Below, piece by piece: positions 23,923 to 36,242 of a stretch of DNA of 64,000 nt. How positions within the stretch are numbered: position 1 is the stretch's first letter; the number at the start of each line of letters is the position of its first letter. The translations under genes and the position numbers were made by a program. The notes below the pieces were generated by a model. That model searched no databases and was not told the DNA's origin. It was given only the letters and a program-made list of their open reading frames with translations. Source of the DNA: Linnemannia schmuckeri (Eukaryota; Mortierellomycota; Mortierellomycetes; Mortierellales; Mortierellaceae); NCBI GenBank assembly GCA_029449235.1, contig JANATG010000011.1:402001-466000 (forward strand), given 5' to 3'.

Positions 23923-26649
23923 CGAGTCAATAATAATAACAATAACAATAACAATAACAATAACAAGACAAAAATTCCTTGCTTTGTAAAAGTAAAATCG
24001 ACTTACAGTTTGAAGGCTTCGCCTCCTTTGGAGACTGTAAATCTGCCCACAGGAGTGCTGTAGTTCCTCGAGCCCAAAAACTTCATCGTCAAGTCCTGGC
24101 TCCGCTTGCCTCGTTGAATGTCGAGTAATAATCGATCCCGCGCCGTTGTATTGGTCAGCGCCATAGCGTTCGCCACCAGCTATGATTTTTTGTTTTCATA
24201 CCAACGAAAAAAAAAAAATAAAGAGAAAGAGGTCAGAGACACTGTAATTCTTGCTGTGATTCTGCGAGATGTGGGCATGTTTATGAATGGATATGTGCTG
24301 GGCTTACATCCTTGTATGCCTCGGCAAGAACTTGAATGCAGGTATATGCGAAAGTCTCATGCCATGTCAGCTGTGGTGATCCCGACATTGGGTATCTTTA
24401 GAACAGAAAGAATCAATTAAGTTATTCGTAAGTCTCTCAGCATTTCACGGTGGCCAAGCCATCCCTGTTTTCTTCATAAACTCTACAAGTTTCGTACAAG
24501 ATACTTACTCATTTGGGTTCAGGGCTTGCCAACTGGTCACGAACCTATCGTACTCTGGAACACCAGGCATGTCCCAAAGCGCATCAGCCATGATCAAACC
24601 GTTAAAGTCTGAAGGATCGGCGAGTCGACTTAGAGAGTCTGTCAGATCGATCGTGGTCAACCACACATGGTCGTGATGGAACAATCCAATGTCCCTATTG
24701 TTTGCCATGTTTCAAGACGTGGTTTGTTAGTGATGCACTTTGCATCCTCCGCGCAGCGTTGCGCTTAGGCCCATCCTGACGTGCTTCGAAAAAAAGACAG
24801 CTGCTCATTTTTTACCTGATGGCGGCCAAGAGGGGAATTTGCATTGGTCGGGGTGCAGCGAGGATATGTATCCGCGTATCCGAGTTTTTGACATTCCGGA
24901 TGACACTGTGGGCAACCTCGAGAATATCCCTGCCTTGCGGCAGTGGTATAGGAAACCTCGTCACCTCAACGCCGCTTGAAGCACACAGAGCCGAAAAGGC
25001 TTTCTCACCTACAAAAGCGCGTCATAAGGAAATGTGAGCCATGCTAACACACAAGACCAGTCAAGGCCTAATTCAACATTTTCATGTCAAGCCAACGACT
25101 GACTGTACCAATGATCCCTGGGATGTCGGATGTATGCATAATGGACACTTTGGTCCATTTGTAGTGCTTGACCACCAGCGCTAGAGCTTCGTGGTACTTT
25201 GTCACTCCAGGCACTGTGCGAAACAAGTACACAAAGTTCGACAGCAGCGTCGTGTCCATGTTATCTAAAATATTCGCACGAAAATAGGAATGAACTAATT
25301 AGCATTGGTGGACAAAAAACCGTCAGCGGCCTAGAGACCATAATCCCCGAATGTAGGTGCCTGACGGGTGGTGAAAATTAAGCAAGAACCTACATGAAGC
25401 AAAGGAGCATTGAGGTACTCCGACACTGGAGGTCATGATGGCCTCTGCGGTCGTGAGATCTGAAGCGATGTCTCCAATGACACCGCCGACCTAGCAAGAG
25501 AGAGAGAGAGAAAAGAGGGTTTGAATCAATGCCCACTCACAAGTAGAAGCTCAAAGGCATGTCATCTCGGTAAAGACTCCTCCCTCAGATACCAGAGAAA
25601 CTTACCCCAAGGTTGAGTATCCGCGTGGTGGCGGAAATGGCGGCCGCTCCACCTGACACGTTCGTTCCGGGTATATGTTGTTGACTGTCTCGAACGACAA
25701 GGGACAGATTCATTCCTGCTCACATAGTAAATACGGAAGTGTTATTAAAGCAGCCGATGTCAAAGAATGATAATAGACATAAAAAACGAGTCTTCAAGAC
25801 CTTACCAGGTATAACTTTTTGGTCGTTCATGTCTCTGATGGCCATTCTCAAGGCCTACAATCGTCACAAGGCAAAAAGACACAGCGATCGTTAGTCCAGT
25901 TGATACTATGGCAGACCATGCAATTTGAAACTGATACGAGAAAGGGGTACTTGAACTACACGTACACTCAAGCTGATCCTGGAGAGAGGCGTCATGTATG
26001 GGAACTGGGCGTTAGGGGAGAAGGGCAAGAGAACTCCAATCTTGATAGTATTGGGTTCGCCATACCAAGTGTCCTCGAACTCTTCGTGGGTGAGTCCTGG
26101 AATTTGATATGGCGGGTCGTACATAGAGTTGTGATCGTCAGTGATATGGTCCAGGCCGATGAATGGATTTTTGGGAGACGTCGGCTGGGTGTTGTTGAAT
26201 AGAGGTGGTGGTGGTTGGGCTGTTGAAGGCGGTTTAGGAGGAGATTTAGTCGTCGGTAAGGTAGGGTGAGATGGAGGAATGTCGTCCATGAGCGGCAGAT
26301 CCTCAAAGATATCGTCCTCGCTGCCGGCATCGACAACCGACAGAACCGCGAATGATATCCATGTCAAAAGAATAAGCAGTCGACCAACAGAGTGAAACCA
26401 TGGCTTAAGACGATGATCTTGTTGCGGTTGTGATGCCGACGTTGCGGTTTGGTGTTGCCGCTGCTGTGTGATATTCTTGGTATGCTCCTGCTCCCTATAA
26501 CCCTCTCTATCCTCCTTCTCGTCCTTCCTTTCGACCAGTTGTAGATGATGCCTTGATGATGCTGATGAACGGTTCGCGAGACAATGACCGTGTGGTTGCG
26601 ACGCTGTCATGGCCTCATGTCGAGGTATGGGCGCGCTCAATGATGGCAT
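17738..26649 (-). CDS. Class C G-protein-coupled receptor (GABA-B/glutamate-like) with giant tail
   Basis: Sixteen exons (26649-25966, 25854-25806, 25715-25606, 25490-25394, 25264-25109, 25008-24816, 24694-24509, 24395-24308, 24179-24007, 23876-23737, 23617-23485, 23388-23130, 22958-22732, 22604-21359, 21257-21132, 21043-17738) give about 2390 aa. A signal anchor lies near residues 88-106. A periplasmic-binding-like ligand domain runs from about 205 to 570 (NTIKIGVLLPF, ALRMAIRDMN, GVIGDIASD, YNMDTTLLSNFVYLFRTVP, WTKVSIMHTSD, MADALWDMPG). A 7TM_3 region runs about 630-880 (TM1 TSLLMLAIIITAIIVVVFRE, then SPLFCILELFG, CRMGMLLVVVGLSINLSALV, VKNYRIYRIFN, TRLWNEARSIAITIY). Ligand and G-protein partner are unknown. 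The tail of about 1500 residues has poly-Ala/poly-Gly, Gln and Ser/Pro tracts. The first ATG after an in-frame stop was used as start. Confidence 0.88.
23082..23110. repeat. Homopolymer (29 A) in receptor intron
   Basis: A run on plus strand in the intron 23129-22959; T on the receptor coding strand. Confidence 0.95.
23884..23965. repeat. 37-base A run plus AATAAC repeat in receptor intron
   Basis: Run of A at 23884-23920 directly followed, after a short spacer, by about five AATAAC units (23929-23965). Both sit in the receptor intron 24006-23877. The T run on the sense strand lies about 8 bases from the acceptor. Confidence 0.9.
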
Positions 26650-27607
26650 CTGGTTGCTCAAACAACGGACTAGTTATTTGTGAGAGAAAAAAGACAGTAA
26701 GCCGGTTTGTCGGAGTGTCAGTTAGCAATTGCCTTTTTACTTGCAAAGAAAAATAGGCTCAGTTCGTCCAACGCCACCAATATTTTTTCTTTGTGTGACC
26801 GCAGTGCGACCTAGAACTGGCGCTTAAGCTCATGCATGCATTGATCACCCCTTATCGCCATTTTACCATTACTCGTAGGTATAGGGCAAGCCAACGTAAA
26901 AAGTATGACGGATGGCCCTTAATGGATAATAGGAAAGATCAAAAAGAATAGAGGCGAGAAGTATGCAGTAGGAGGGAGGTCGGGTGAATGAGAATAAGAA
27001 TGTCGGATTAGAAGTGATGGTTTGTGTGATGTGCCAATGAGTTTTGGGAAATGGGTATGTGAGATGAACTACGTGCGAGCGAGGGTATTTATATAAGTAC
27101 GAAGTGCTGTGTAAAAGGCAAAGAAAGGGGGGAATAGAGGGGTAGTAATGGGGTAGAGTTAAAGAAGGTTCAAAAGGAAGGAAGAAAGAGAACAACAGAT
27201 AAAAAGAAAGAACGATAGTCTGATCAGAAGAGTTGGCTGCTCCAAAAGGCTGTAACTCCGCGGACCGTGTCAATTTCGTGCTTTCATGTCGGCAAAAAAA
27301 GAAAATGACTCTTTAGCTCAGCCAAAACGGCAAACGTACAGAGTAGGAAGGCAAGTAAACAACAAGCAAGAAGCATTGACCCGCCTACATATACATACAG
27401 CTCGCACCAGTAAGAATAATCGCACAAATGCGTCGATTGTCATTCCGGAACAAGGCGAAACAAGCACCGTTGAATTTTTCATATTGAGAGACATACCAAA
27501 TCAAATCAAGTCCTCTCTGTTTGTCTGTCAAATCCGGGGCAAATTGGCATTTATGTCTATGTTATAGTATGTAGCCAAGTCTATATATTCACCTCCATTC
27601 TTTCTTT
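26650..27607. promoter_or_regulatory. Receptor upstream region / pyridoxal kinase 3' flank
   Basis: 958 bp without a supported gene. The half next to the receptor ATG is mixed sequence. 26880-27240 is purine-rich on plus, hence CT-rich on the receptor sense strand, matching the leader type seen at other genes here. TATATA-like sequence occurs near 27090 and 27580. No defined regulatory motif could be assigned. Confidence 0.45.
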
Positions 27608-28979
27608 CTACCTCCTCAGCTCAATAGCTTCGACATCAGTCTCGTCTGGCTGCTCGATATCCCTCTTGCTCTGGATCAACTGAAGCTCACATCGCTTGAC
27701 CACTGCCGCTGAGGATGCAAGAGTTCGGTCCAATGATCGCCCAGTGGTTCCCTTCTGCGCCTGATAGGTCCTCAGCACGACCGCACGCATTGTAGCCACA
27801 ACTTTGATGCATGCTCTCGACAACGCCGTTTCCCTCTTTTCTGCGTGGTGCCCATTGGTCAAAGAGACTGGTTTCTCCTGACCCTCCAGATCGGATTCAG
27901 CCTCTTGTTGAACAGCCTCATCCAATCTTGCGACCAGAAGAGCCGAAAACAAATCTCCTGTTCCTGTAAAGTATCCATCGTAGGTAGGGAATCCAATCGC
28001 AAACACCCTTGGGACACCATCCTTTGAGCGCCGGCTGCTGCAGACACAGTACATGGACTCTTCTTCAACTCCATCCTCCTTGCTTGTTCCATTGGTTGCG
28101 GCACCATTCTGTCCGAAAGTATGATGAGCAACAATATCGCTAGGGGAGAGAGATACGGATGTGATGACAACGTTCTCTACTCCTGCGCCATGCAGTATTT
28201 CGATAACTTCCAAGCATGACTTTACATCCGTGATCTTCTTGTCTGCGAGGACCCTATTTACCGCACGAGCATTTGCATAGTAGTTAGCTCAAATGCATCT
28301 AAGAACGTTTCCCTGAAAGAAGAAGGTCAGCTAAAGTCAGATGAGAACTTACTCAGCCTCGAATTGGTTTGGAGTAATGGCCTTGGCAAACTTCATAAGT
28401 TCCTTATAGAGAGGGATGACGTCCGGCTGAACATAGAGTTGACCGTTGTCACCCATGACCGGATCCAATACTAGACGGGTTCAAAAGAACTTATATAAGT
28501 AAACTAGTAGACTGAACAAAGATGAGTAACGTCCAAAGGCAGATCTAGACTACGTACCAAAGAATGGGTTTCCATGATCCTCGAGTTTGGCAACGATGTC
28601 CGTCACAGCTGCCAAATTCTGGGAGCTTCCAATGTATCCTGTTTTGTCATGATCAAGCGTTTGTAAAAAGTCGTCAGCAAAAACGTCAATTGATCCAAAC
28701 AGGGGGTAGGTCAAAAAACCTCTACTTCACTTAGGAGTGGTGACCATGCGAGAGTAATCAGTCATGCAGCGTATTTAATTACCCGTCAAAATATGTGTAT
28801 AATCGACCAGACCGCTTGTCTGCAGTCCCTCAAAAAGTTTTGTGAGCTGTTCTCCTGTTGCCTTCTCTCCCGTCCATGAAGGATATCCTATCAAGCGAAG
28901 GCGAGGGAAAGAAGACACTCATGGTGAGCTACAGTCCTTGATTTGCGTTGCTGGATCGCCATGCAATCATTCGAAAAAA

Positions 28980-29012
<33 letters not shown>

Positions 29013-29185
29013 AAGTGTGCTGAGAGGTCAAAGGAGCACAACGAACCGGTGTGGTTGGAGAAGTTGACGGTGTTCATGACGTCGACATCGAAGCCGAGGA
29101 GCTGGAGAGGGAAGGTTGCGGCCTTGTTCCCGCAGTAGCCGGAGACGATGTGTGACTGGATGCTCAAAACTCGACGACTGGTCAT
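27608..29185 (-). CDS. PDXK: Pyridoxal kinase
   Basis: ATP-dependent kinase phosphorylating pyridoxal, pyridoxine and pyridoxamine in the vitamin B6 salvage pathway (yeast Bud16 family; ribokinase fold, cytosolic). Exons 29185-29047, 28887-28783, 28638-28558, 28470-28353 and 28253-27608 give 362 aa. Family signatures in order: RVLSIQSHIVSGYCGNKAAT, FPLQLLGFDVDVMNTVNFSN, HTGYPSWTG, TGYIGS, VLDPVMGDNGQLY, AITPNQFEAEVL, GVENVVITS and the catalytic anion-hole motif GYFTGTGDLFSALLVARL. The C-terminus is about 50 residues longer than in animal enzymes. The first intron uses a weak donor (GTTCGT) but is required to join NHTG to YPSW. In-frame residues upstream of the chosen Met reach a further Met at 29269 through a hydrophobic Phe-rich stretch; homology favours 29185. 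Head-to-head with UGGT. Confidence 0.92.
28982..29010. repeat. Homopolymer (29 A) in pyridoxal kinase intron 1
   Basis: Interrupted by one T from a further 7 A upstream (28974-28980). T on the coding strand; lies in intron 29046-28888. Confidence 0.95.
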
Positions 29186-29828
29186 TAGTGGAGAGGTGAG
29201 GTATAAGAGAAAGAAAAAAAGAAAAAAAGAGAGATGTGTCTTTTTTGAGTCTCCATCCCCCGCAGCCAAAAGACGATTTACATCTTTTTTTGTTCAGACT
29301 TTAAATAAGGAACTCCGTCAAATCGCAAGTCCTACGATCCAGCGACATGGCTGCTAAAGAGCGAAGGAGCGAAGAAGGGAGACAGCAGCAACCAGGAGTC
29401 TCACCTTTACACATTCCTTGCAGATCTGCTCCATGGGTAAGGCCTATTGCTTGGGATTGATATGACACCTGTTTTTGTGTGATCAACGGATTCTGTTGAG
29501 GAGGTTGGTAAAGGAAGAAAAGGAGGAGGAAGGAGCACTTGCCCCTCCTCCCCCCCTTCTTTTGATTAATCGATGGTCTTTATCCTCTTCTTCAGGGACA
29601 GCAAGGCAGATAGACTCTATGCGAAACGCGTCCAATCGTTCAGCGAACAGTCACTAATAAATGAATGCTGGCGTTGGCCAACAGGTTCCTACTCTCGACG
29701 TTTCTTTTCCTTTTACTCCCTTTCTTCTCATCATCCTGCACGCGTCTCCTCTTCAACATCCTCATCCGCCGCCGATAAACAGGACACCCTAGAAAAGAAA
29801 TAAGAAAAAGCATACACTTTTCTCCTCG
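29186..29828. promoter_or_regulatory. Divergent promoter region, pyridoxal kinase / UGGT
   Basis: 643 bp between two divergent start codons and presumably shared 5' regulatory DNA. The UGGT side ends in a CT-rich stretch (29690-29750) and an AAGAAATAAGAAAAAGC stretch just before the ATG. No ER-stress element matching a consensus was found by eye. Confidence 0.5.
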
Positions 29829-32800
29829 ATGCGTGCCGCTGCATTCCCCATGCGGACATCTGTCCTGGCCTTGGCTTTCGTCGCCATGCAAGCCATGGCC
29901 GACTTTGCACCCTCACCCCCCATCCAGGTCTCCATCCATACAAACTGGGCAGCACCACCCTTGCTTCTCGAGATTTTGTAAGGACACTATTTAATGCTTT
30001 CAAAAAAGGACGACGTAATTAATGGTTATCTGAACATAGAGTTGACTGACGGATTGATCCTTTTTTTCTTTTTGCGACGTTCTGACGTTTAGGGAAGCCG
30101 TGGCTGTAGAGAACAGGACCGCGTACTTTCCATTGATGCGTCAATTGACCGACAAGGACTTCTTGGACGACATCAAGTCGCAGAAGGATCTCTACCAAAA
30201 GAGTTTGGACATCATTCAGACTCAGGGGTATATCCAACTCAACGCACTCTCGACCTTGAAGTGGTCACTCGCCATGCACACCTCTGCCCCCTGGATCCAG
30301 GCACACTACCATCTCTACAACTCAACCATCGCGCCTGATAGGGTCTTGAAGTCCAACTTTGATGATAACTGTGGCGTCTGGGTCGACTGGTATGATCGCC
30401 AGATCTGCAACCTGTCCGAATTGGAGACTATTGTCGCCGGAGGATTAGGATCTTTTGCCAAACAGTAAGTGCGCTGTATCATGAACGTGGGATAGGGCAG
30501 ATTTCCCTTTCGTTATTATTTTGCGCGTTTGACTGACAACTTGAAATGAATCTATTTTTGGATGCAGATCAAAGTCCAAGCCGTCTACCATGGACCTTGA
30601 CCATGTCCAATCATCGGCGCAGGATCCCAGTCTGTTCACCATCTTGTACGCGGATGTCTACGATCCCGAGTTTACAAAATTCAGACAGTACCTGGACACT
30701 CTTGCTCGGGATCACGGACTTCAATACTCGATCCGTTATCGCCCCCCGACAAAGACCTCGATGGAGACTCCTTTGACTTTATCGGGATACGGAGTTGAGC
30801 TTGCTTTGAAGAGCACTGACTACATTGTCATTGATGACCGTGATCTCGGCCACTCTGATGACTCAAATGCATCAGGACAGACCGTCTTTAAGGGCACTTC
30901 AGGACAGGGGCTCTTTGGCGATAAAGTGCCTACAGTGGAGCCCGTCAGAGAACAGGACCTTGGGGGTACTACAGCATTCGATATCGCACACACTTACTCC
31001 ATTGAGTATTCATAGTACTCACAAGTTAGCATACTCTTGTTTTATTATTAGATTTGGATGTGGCTACTGCTCAGTTTGTCCTTCAGTCGGAGGACCCATT
31101 AAGAACTCTTGTCGGGATCGTGCAGGATTTCCCCAAGTACCAGCGGGATATCTCCAAAATTTCAGTAAACGAAACGTTTAGACAGGCATTCCAAGCGAAC
31201 GCTTTGTCGACCCGTGATGACCGCGCCAGAGTCTGGCTTAATAACCAGCTCGTTCCTCACCACAAGATGAATCCTTTCAAGTATGTACAGTACTTCATGT
31301 GTGTGTTGCGCTACCATGTCGTTGCTACCATGCGTACTAATAATATGCTTTGATTCTCGGTCATTACACTTTGTAGCTTGCTTCGCCTTATTCGCAGGGA
31401 ACGTAACGCTCTTAGCTCCCTTGCGACCATGGGCGTGTCAAGCAAAAAGGCGATCGACTTGCTAACAGACATTGAAACTGCCGAAGGTGCAAACGCTGCA
31501 GGATCAGACGAGCCTCAGGGCGTGTTTGACGTGCGCGACAAGTCAGAGGAAAAGAACATCATTGTCTGGATCAACGATCTCGGGTCCGATCAGCGCTACA
31601 AGGACTGGAACTCCAACCTGTTTTACATTATGCAGCCCACCTACAATGGCCAGTTCCATCAGATCCGCCACAATGTCATCAATTCGCTATTTGCGATGGA
31701 TCTCAGCTCTCCCAAGACTATGGAGGTCTTGTCGTTTGAGCTTTTGAACTGGGTTCAGAGGATGGTCCCCTTCCGATTTGGAGTTCTTCCCCTTGTCAAG
31801 AGCGAGGATGGCGACGGTACGTATAAATTTTATTCGTTTGCGCTAGTAAAGCTTTCTTGCCGAGACTGTGTATTGATCTCCATCCTGTTACATTTAATTT
31901 CTCCTAGATGCAAAGATGGCGATGCTTTGGAGACACGTCGTGAACCGTCACGGTATCAAAGGAGGACTGGAATTCTTGAAGAAAGTAAGAACTCTCGCCC
32001 TGTTGTTGTGTTGTAATCATTAGCACGGTTGCCAACTTCATGTCAATGTCAAAACGCATCTGACACATTCGTACTTCTCAGACTCTAATCTTCCAGGTTC
32101 AGTCAGGACAGGATCTAACCACGGCGTCACAAAACTCATATGACGCTGCTGTCAAGTTGCCCAAGCTGAAGAACACAGAGACCCCTGAGTTGTCCTACAG
32201 TGAAGTCATTGCTCCTGGATCCATTTATCGCGCTTGGGTGAAGACTGTTCGGGATATGAGCGATAACATTGGCATTACTGCTCCCTCGCTCTTTATCAAC
32301 GGCAAATACTTTGCATGGAACGAGGTACGTCTCTACAAACTTTTCCACACGGACCATATTATCGGCGAGTTTAAGTACGGTCATGATACTGACGTTTGAC
32401 TACTTTCCACTTGTCTCTAGGATCATGCTCAAAGTCTGATGATGGAGGCTCCTCAGCAGTACAACTTCGTGTCAAACCGTCTCCGAAGCGGAGATCTTGC
32501 CTCGAATGCCAATGTCTATGACTATGTCTTGTCTCTCCCCAGTGTTCACGCACGCCGTAATCCTTATATCTTTGTCAGCGATGAGAACCCTTTAAAGATG
32601 GTCGATCTTGTCCAGGGTCAATCTCGTCCCTTTGTCGATACTCTCTCCTATATCTCCAGTGGTGATGATTCTGCTGCTCAGACGACCACAGTTCTTGTTG
32701 CGGCCGATTTCGACGTCAAGTCAGGACTGGACACCGCCCTCTCGGCTTTGAACGCCTTAGACTCTGAGAAGAATACTGCACGGATTGCGTTTATTCACAA

Positions 32801-35800
32801 TGGAAAGCCTCCCAAGGATGCCACCCTGGGAAACTTTATCAGCCAGTCCTCCGTCGATGGAAAGACTCTTCCTTTCGGATTCTGGAAGGACTTGTTGGAG
32901 GATATTGAGAACGGCGCGTCCTTTGTTGACAGCTTTACGAAATCGGTGGGACTCCACCCAGAGGTTGCTGCGATGATTGCTATTGAGGGTGGAAAGGGTC
33001 TGGAGGACAAGAACAACAAGGCTAGGATTGCGTTCTTGAAAGATACGCTTCAGGTTCAGGAAGGTGAGACCTTTTTCATTGTCAACGGAAGGGTAAGGTC
33101 TTAGAACTTTGAACTTGTAATTATTGATCCAACCCTAGGAAGCGTTGCACCTCTGACATATTCTTTTATTTTTCGTTTGACTCATTAGGTTGTTGGTCCT
33201 ATCAAGGAGACTTTCTCGGCAAGCGATGTCAAACTTTTGATCAACTACGAAAACGGTATTCGGGCGAGCAAGATCAAGGCATTGCTCGAGAAGGCCGATA
33301 TCAAACCAACCGCCAGGTTAGCTTTGCTTGGCAAATATTAGCGATGCAAAAAAAAAACTGTATATCCTTGAAGATTATCTAACCAAAGAAGCATTCCTTT
33401 TCTATGACATGAAAATAGTGTCGTTATGAAAACATCCTCGGTTGTCTTTGGCGCAACTCAGCAACTGGACCAGAGTCTCTATGATATCAACGACCCCGTG
33501 ATTAGCAGAGACCGCATCTTTGAAAAACTCGACTCGGAGCAAGCGTAAGTTTTTTTGTCGCTTGTACATGTCGCAATATCTAACGCGAAGCCAAAGTGAC
33601 TTTTTTTTATTTCTCGATGCGGCTTGCAAGTATCCTAATCTTTTTGTTTGCTATTTGAATCACAATAGTGGTTTTATGGTGGACCCCACATTCCATGCAG
33701 GAAACGACGAAACTCTTTTCCATTTCACTGCAGTACTCAACCCAGCTAGCGAGTTGACCCAGCGTTGGGCACCTCTTTTGGAGACGCTTTCTCGCATGGA
33801 TAATGTCAAGGTCATGGTCGTCCTCATGCCCGCCCTCCGTTTGACCCAAGCCCCCATCAAAAGATTTTACCGTTATGTCGTTGAACCTGAGCTGACCTTT
33901 GACGTTCACGGGTAAGTCAGCCTACTATTGGACTGTACAAAGCATGACTACTCGTGATATATATGTAAAAGCTAATAATTGCGATTTTTTTCTATGGAAA
34001 TAGAGTAATTGTGCCTCCTACTGCTTACTTTGGCGGCCTCCCTGAGCCCACTTTGCTCACTCTGGGAGTGGATGTCAACCCGGCCTGGGTCGTGACCTCC
34101 AAAGTCTGCATCCACGATCTCGACAACCTCAAACTCTCCAGCCTCACAGGTTCATCACGCTTAACAGGCGTCCAAGCCGAATTCGAACTTCAACATATCC
34201 TCATCGAGGGGTTCGCGCGCGATATGACCCAAAAGACACCCCCCAAGGGCGCACAGTTCATCCTCGGCACCAAAGCCCAACCTCATGTCTCGGATACACT
34301 TGTCATGGCCAACATGGGATACTTTCAGCTGAAAGCCAACCCGGGTGTTTGGGAGATGGTCCTTCGTCCTGGTAGGACACATCAGGTGTTCTCGATTGAG
34401 AGTATTGGAAGTGAGGGGTGGGTCACTGGGGGTGTAACGAATGATAAGCGGGATGTAGTGATTGCCAACTTTGAGGGATTGGTCTTGTACCCGAGATTGG
34501 TTCGTAACCCTGGTATGGAGCGGGCGGATATTCAGGATGAGCTTGTTCAGGAGGGTAGTGGAATCTGGGATTCTATCAAGTCTACGTAAGTTCTTGGTTT
34601 CGAAGAACTATGATAAGCAATGGCTGTTGTGAATAACGAACGATATTATTGTTTGATTTTTGACTAATCCGTCATTTCTTCAACCTCTTTGCTATACGCC
34701 AAGGGCTTCTAGTATTAAGGGATTCACGGGTTCTAGCACTGTAGCCCCTACTAAGAAAAAGGCTACCATCAACATTTTCTCGGTCGCCTCAGGTCATTTG
34801 TACGAACGATTCTTGTCCATCATGATCCTGAGTGTCATCAAGAACACCGACAGCCGCGTCAAGTTCTGGTTCATCGAGAACTTCTTGTCTCCCTCCTTCA
34901 AGGTGAGTACAAGCACGTGCTCGCAGCAAATGAGAATAACGGCTCTAATACGACATAGACTCTGTTATCTCACAGTACTTTGTTTTTTTTTTCGTGTGCT
35001 ACGTTGTTTACGACAATTAGGACTTTATTCCTCATATGGCAAAGAAGTATGACTTTGACTATGAGTTAGTCACCTACAGCTGGCCCCACTGGCTTCGTGC
35101 CCAGACCGAGAAGCAGAGGATTATTTGGGCATACAAGATCTTGTTCTTGGATGTCTTGTTCCCCCTGGACCTCGATAAGGTCATCTTTGTCGACGCCGAT
35201 CAGGTAACGTCGCCCAATGCAGCTCAAGAGCTATAGTCGTCGTCAATGAAAGCTTGTTCTCCTGTTATACAAAAACATTCTCTGATCTGTCCTTATTATT
35301 ATTTTCCTTCGAATGTTTTTAGATTGTTCGCACGGACATGAAGGAATTGGTAGACCTGGACCTCAAGGGCGCTCCCTATGGCTACACACCCATGTGTCAA
35401 GACCGCAAAGAAATGGAAGGCTTCCGGTTCTGGAACCAGGGTTACTGGAAAGACCATCTCCGTTCAAAACCCTACCACATCTCGGCCCTTTATGTCATTG
35501 ACTTGGTCCAATTCCGTCAAATGCAGGCCGGTGATCGTCTCAGGAACCATTACCAGCAATTATCGAGGGATCCGGGATCGTTGGCGAATTTGGACCAGGA
35601 TCTTCCAAATAATATGCAAAATGAGGTGCCGATTTTCTCGTTGCCACAGGAGTGGCTCTGGTGCGAGACTTGGTGCGGGGATGAGGGGCTTGCTAAAGCC
35701 AAGACCATCGACCTGGTAAGGAACTTGTTGAATTGTCTTTTTGTTGTTGTTGTTTGTTTTCATCGTATTATCTTCGTCGCTCTTGGATTTCTCTCTGCTA

Positions 35801-36070
35801 ATTATATACCCCGCCTTCATGAATGCTCGAACTCTTTAGTGCAATAACCCATTGACAAAGGAACCCAAACTGGATCGAGCAAGACGCCAGATCAAGGAGT
35901 GGGAGAGCTTGGATAATGAGGCAACCGAGTTTGCTAAGCAAGTCAATGCCGAGTTGAAGCAGGCGCATCGTCAACAGGAGCAGGATAAGCAGCAGCAGAA
36001 ACAGGCGCAGAAGGCTAAGAGCGAGGAACCTCACCAGCAGGACACCCACGCCAAGAAGGACGAGCTCTAG
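29829..36070 (+). CDS. UGGT: UDP-glucose:glycoprotein glucosyltransferase (UGGT)
   Basis: ER-lumen folding sensor that re-glucosylates N-glycans of misfolded glycoproteins for the calnexin cycle. Sixteen exons (29829-29977, 30093-30464, 30568-30965, 31052-31280, 31377-31816, 31908-31984, 32097-32324, 32421-33092, 33189-33316, 33419-33544, 33669-33911, 34004-34585, 34704-34902, 35021-35203, 35323-35715, 35840-36070) give 1549 aa, the family's usual length. A signal peptide (TSVLALAFVAMQAMA) precedes the thioredoxin-like sensor domains (SKSKPSTMDLDHVQ, NLLRLIRRERNAL, NIIVWINDLG-type segments). The C-terminal GT24 catalytic domain starts at INIFSVASGHLYERFLSIM, with the metal-binding DAD in VIFVDADQ (about residues 1339-1341), then RFWNQGYW, LPNNMQ and SLPQEWLWCETWC. 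The chain ends in a Gln/Lys-rich helix and KDEL, an ER-retrieval signal. Confidence 0.96.
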
Positions 36071-36242
36071 AGATTAAACCGTAGATGACTTGTAACCCCA
36101 CAAAACCCCGAAGCAGTAAAATGAAATGAAGGATGAAGTACTAATTCTAATTTTAATGCTTGAATGATGATTATGATTAATATGTTACACATGTGTTGGA
36201 GGTAAGTGGAGTTGCGGGCTAATAGAAAGAGCTCGTAGCTAT

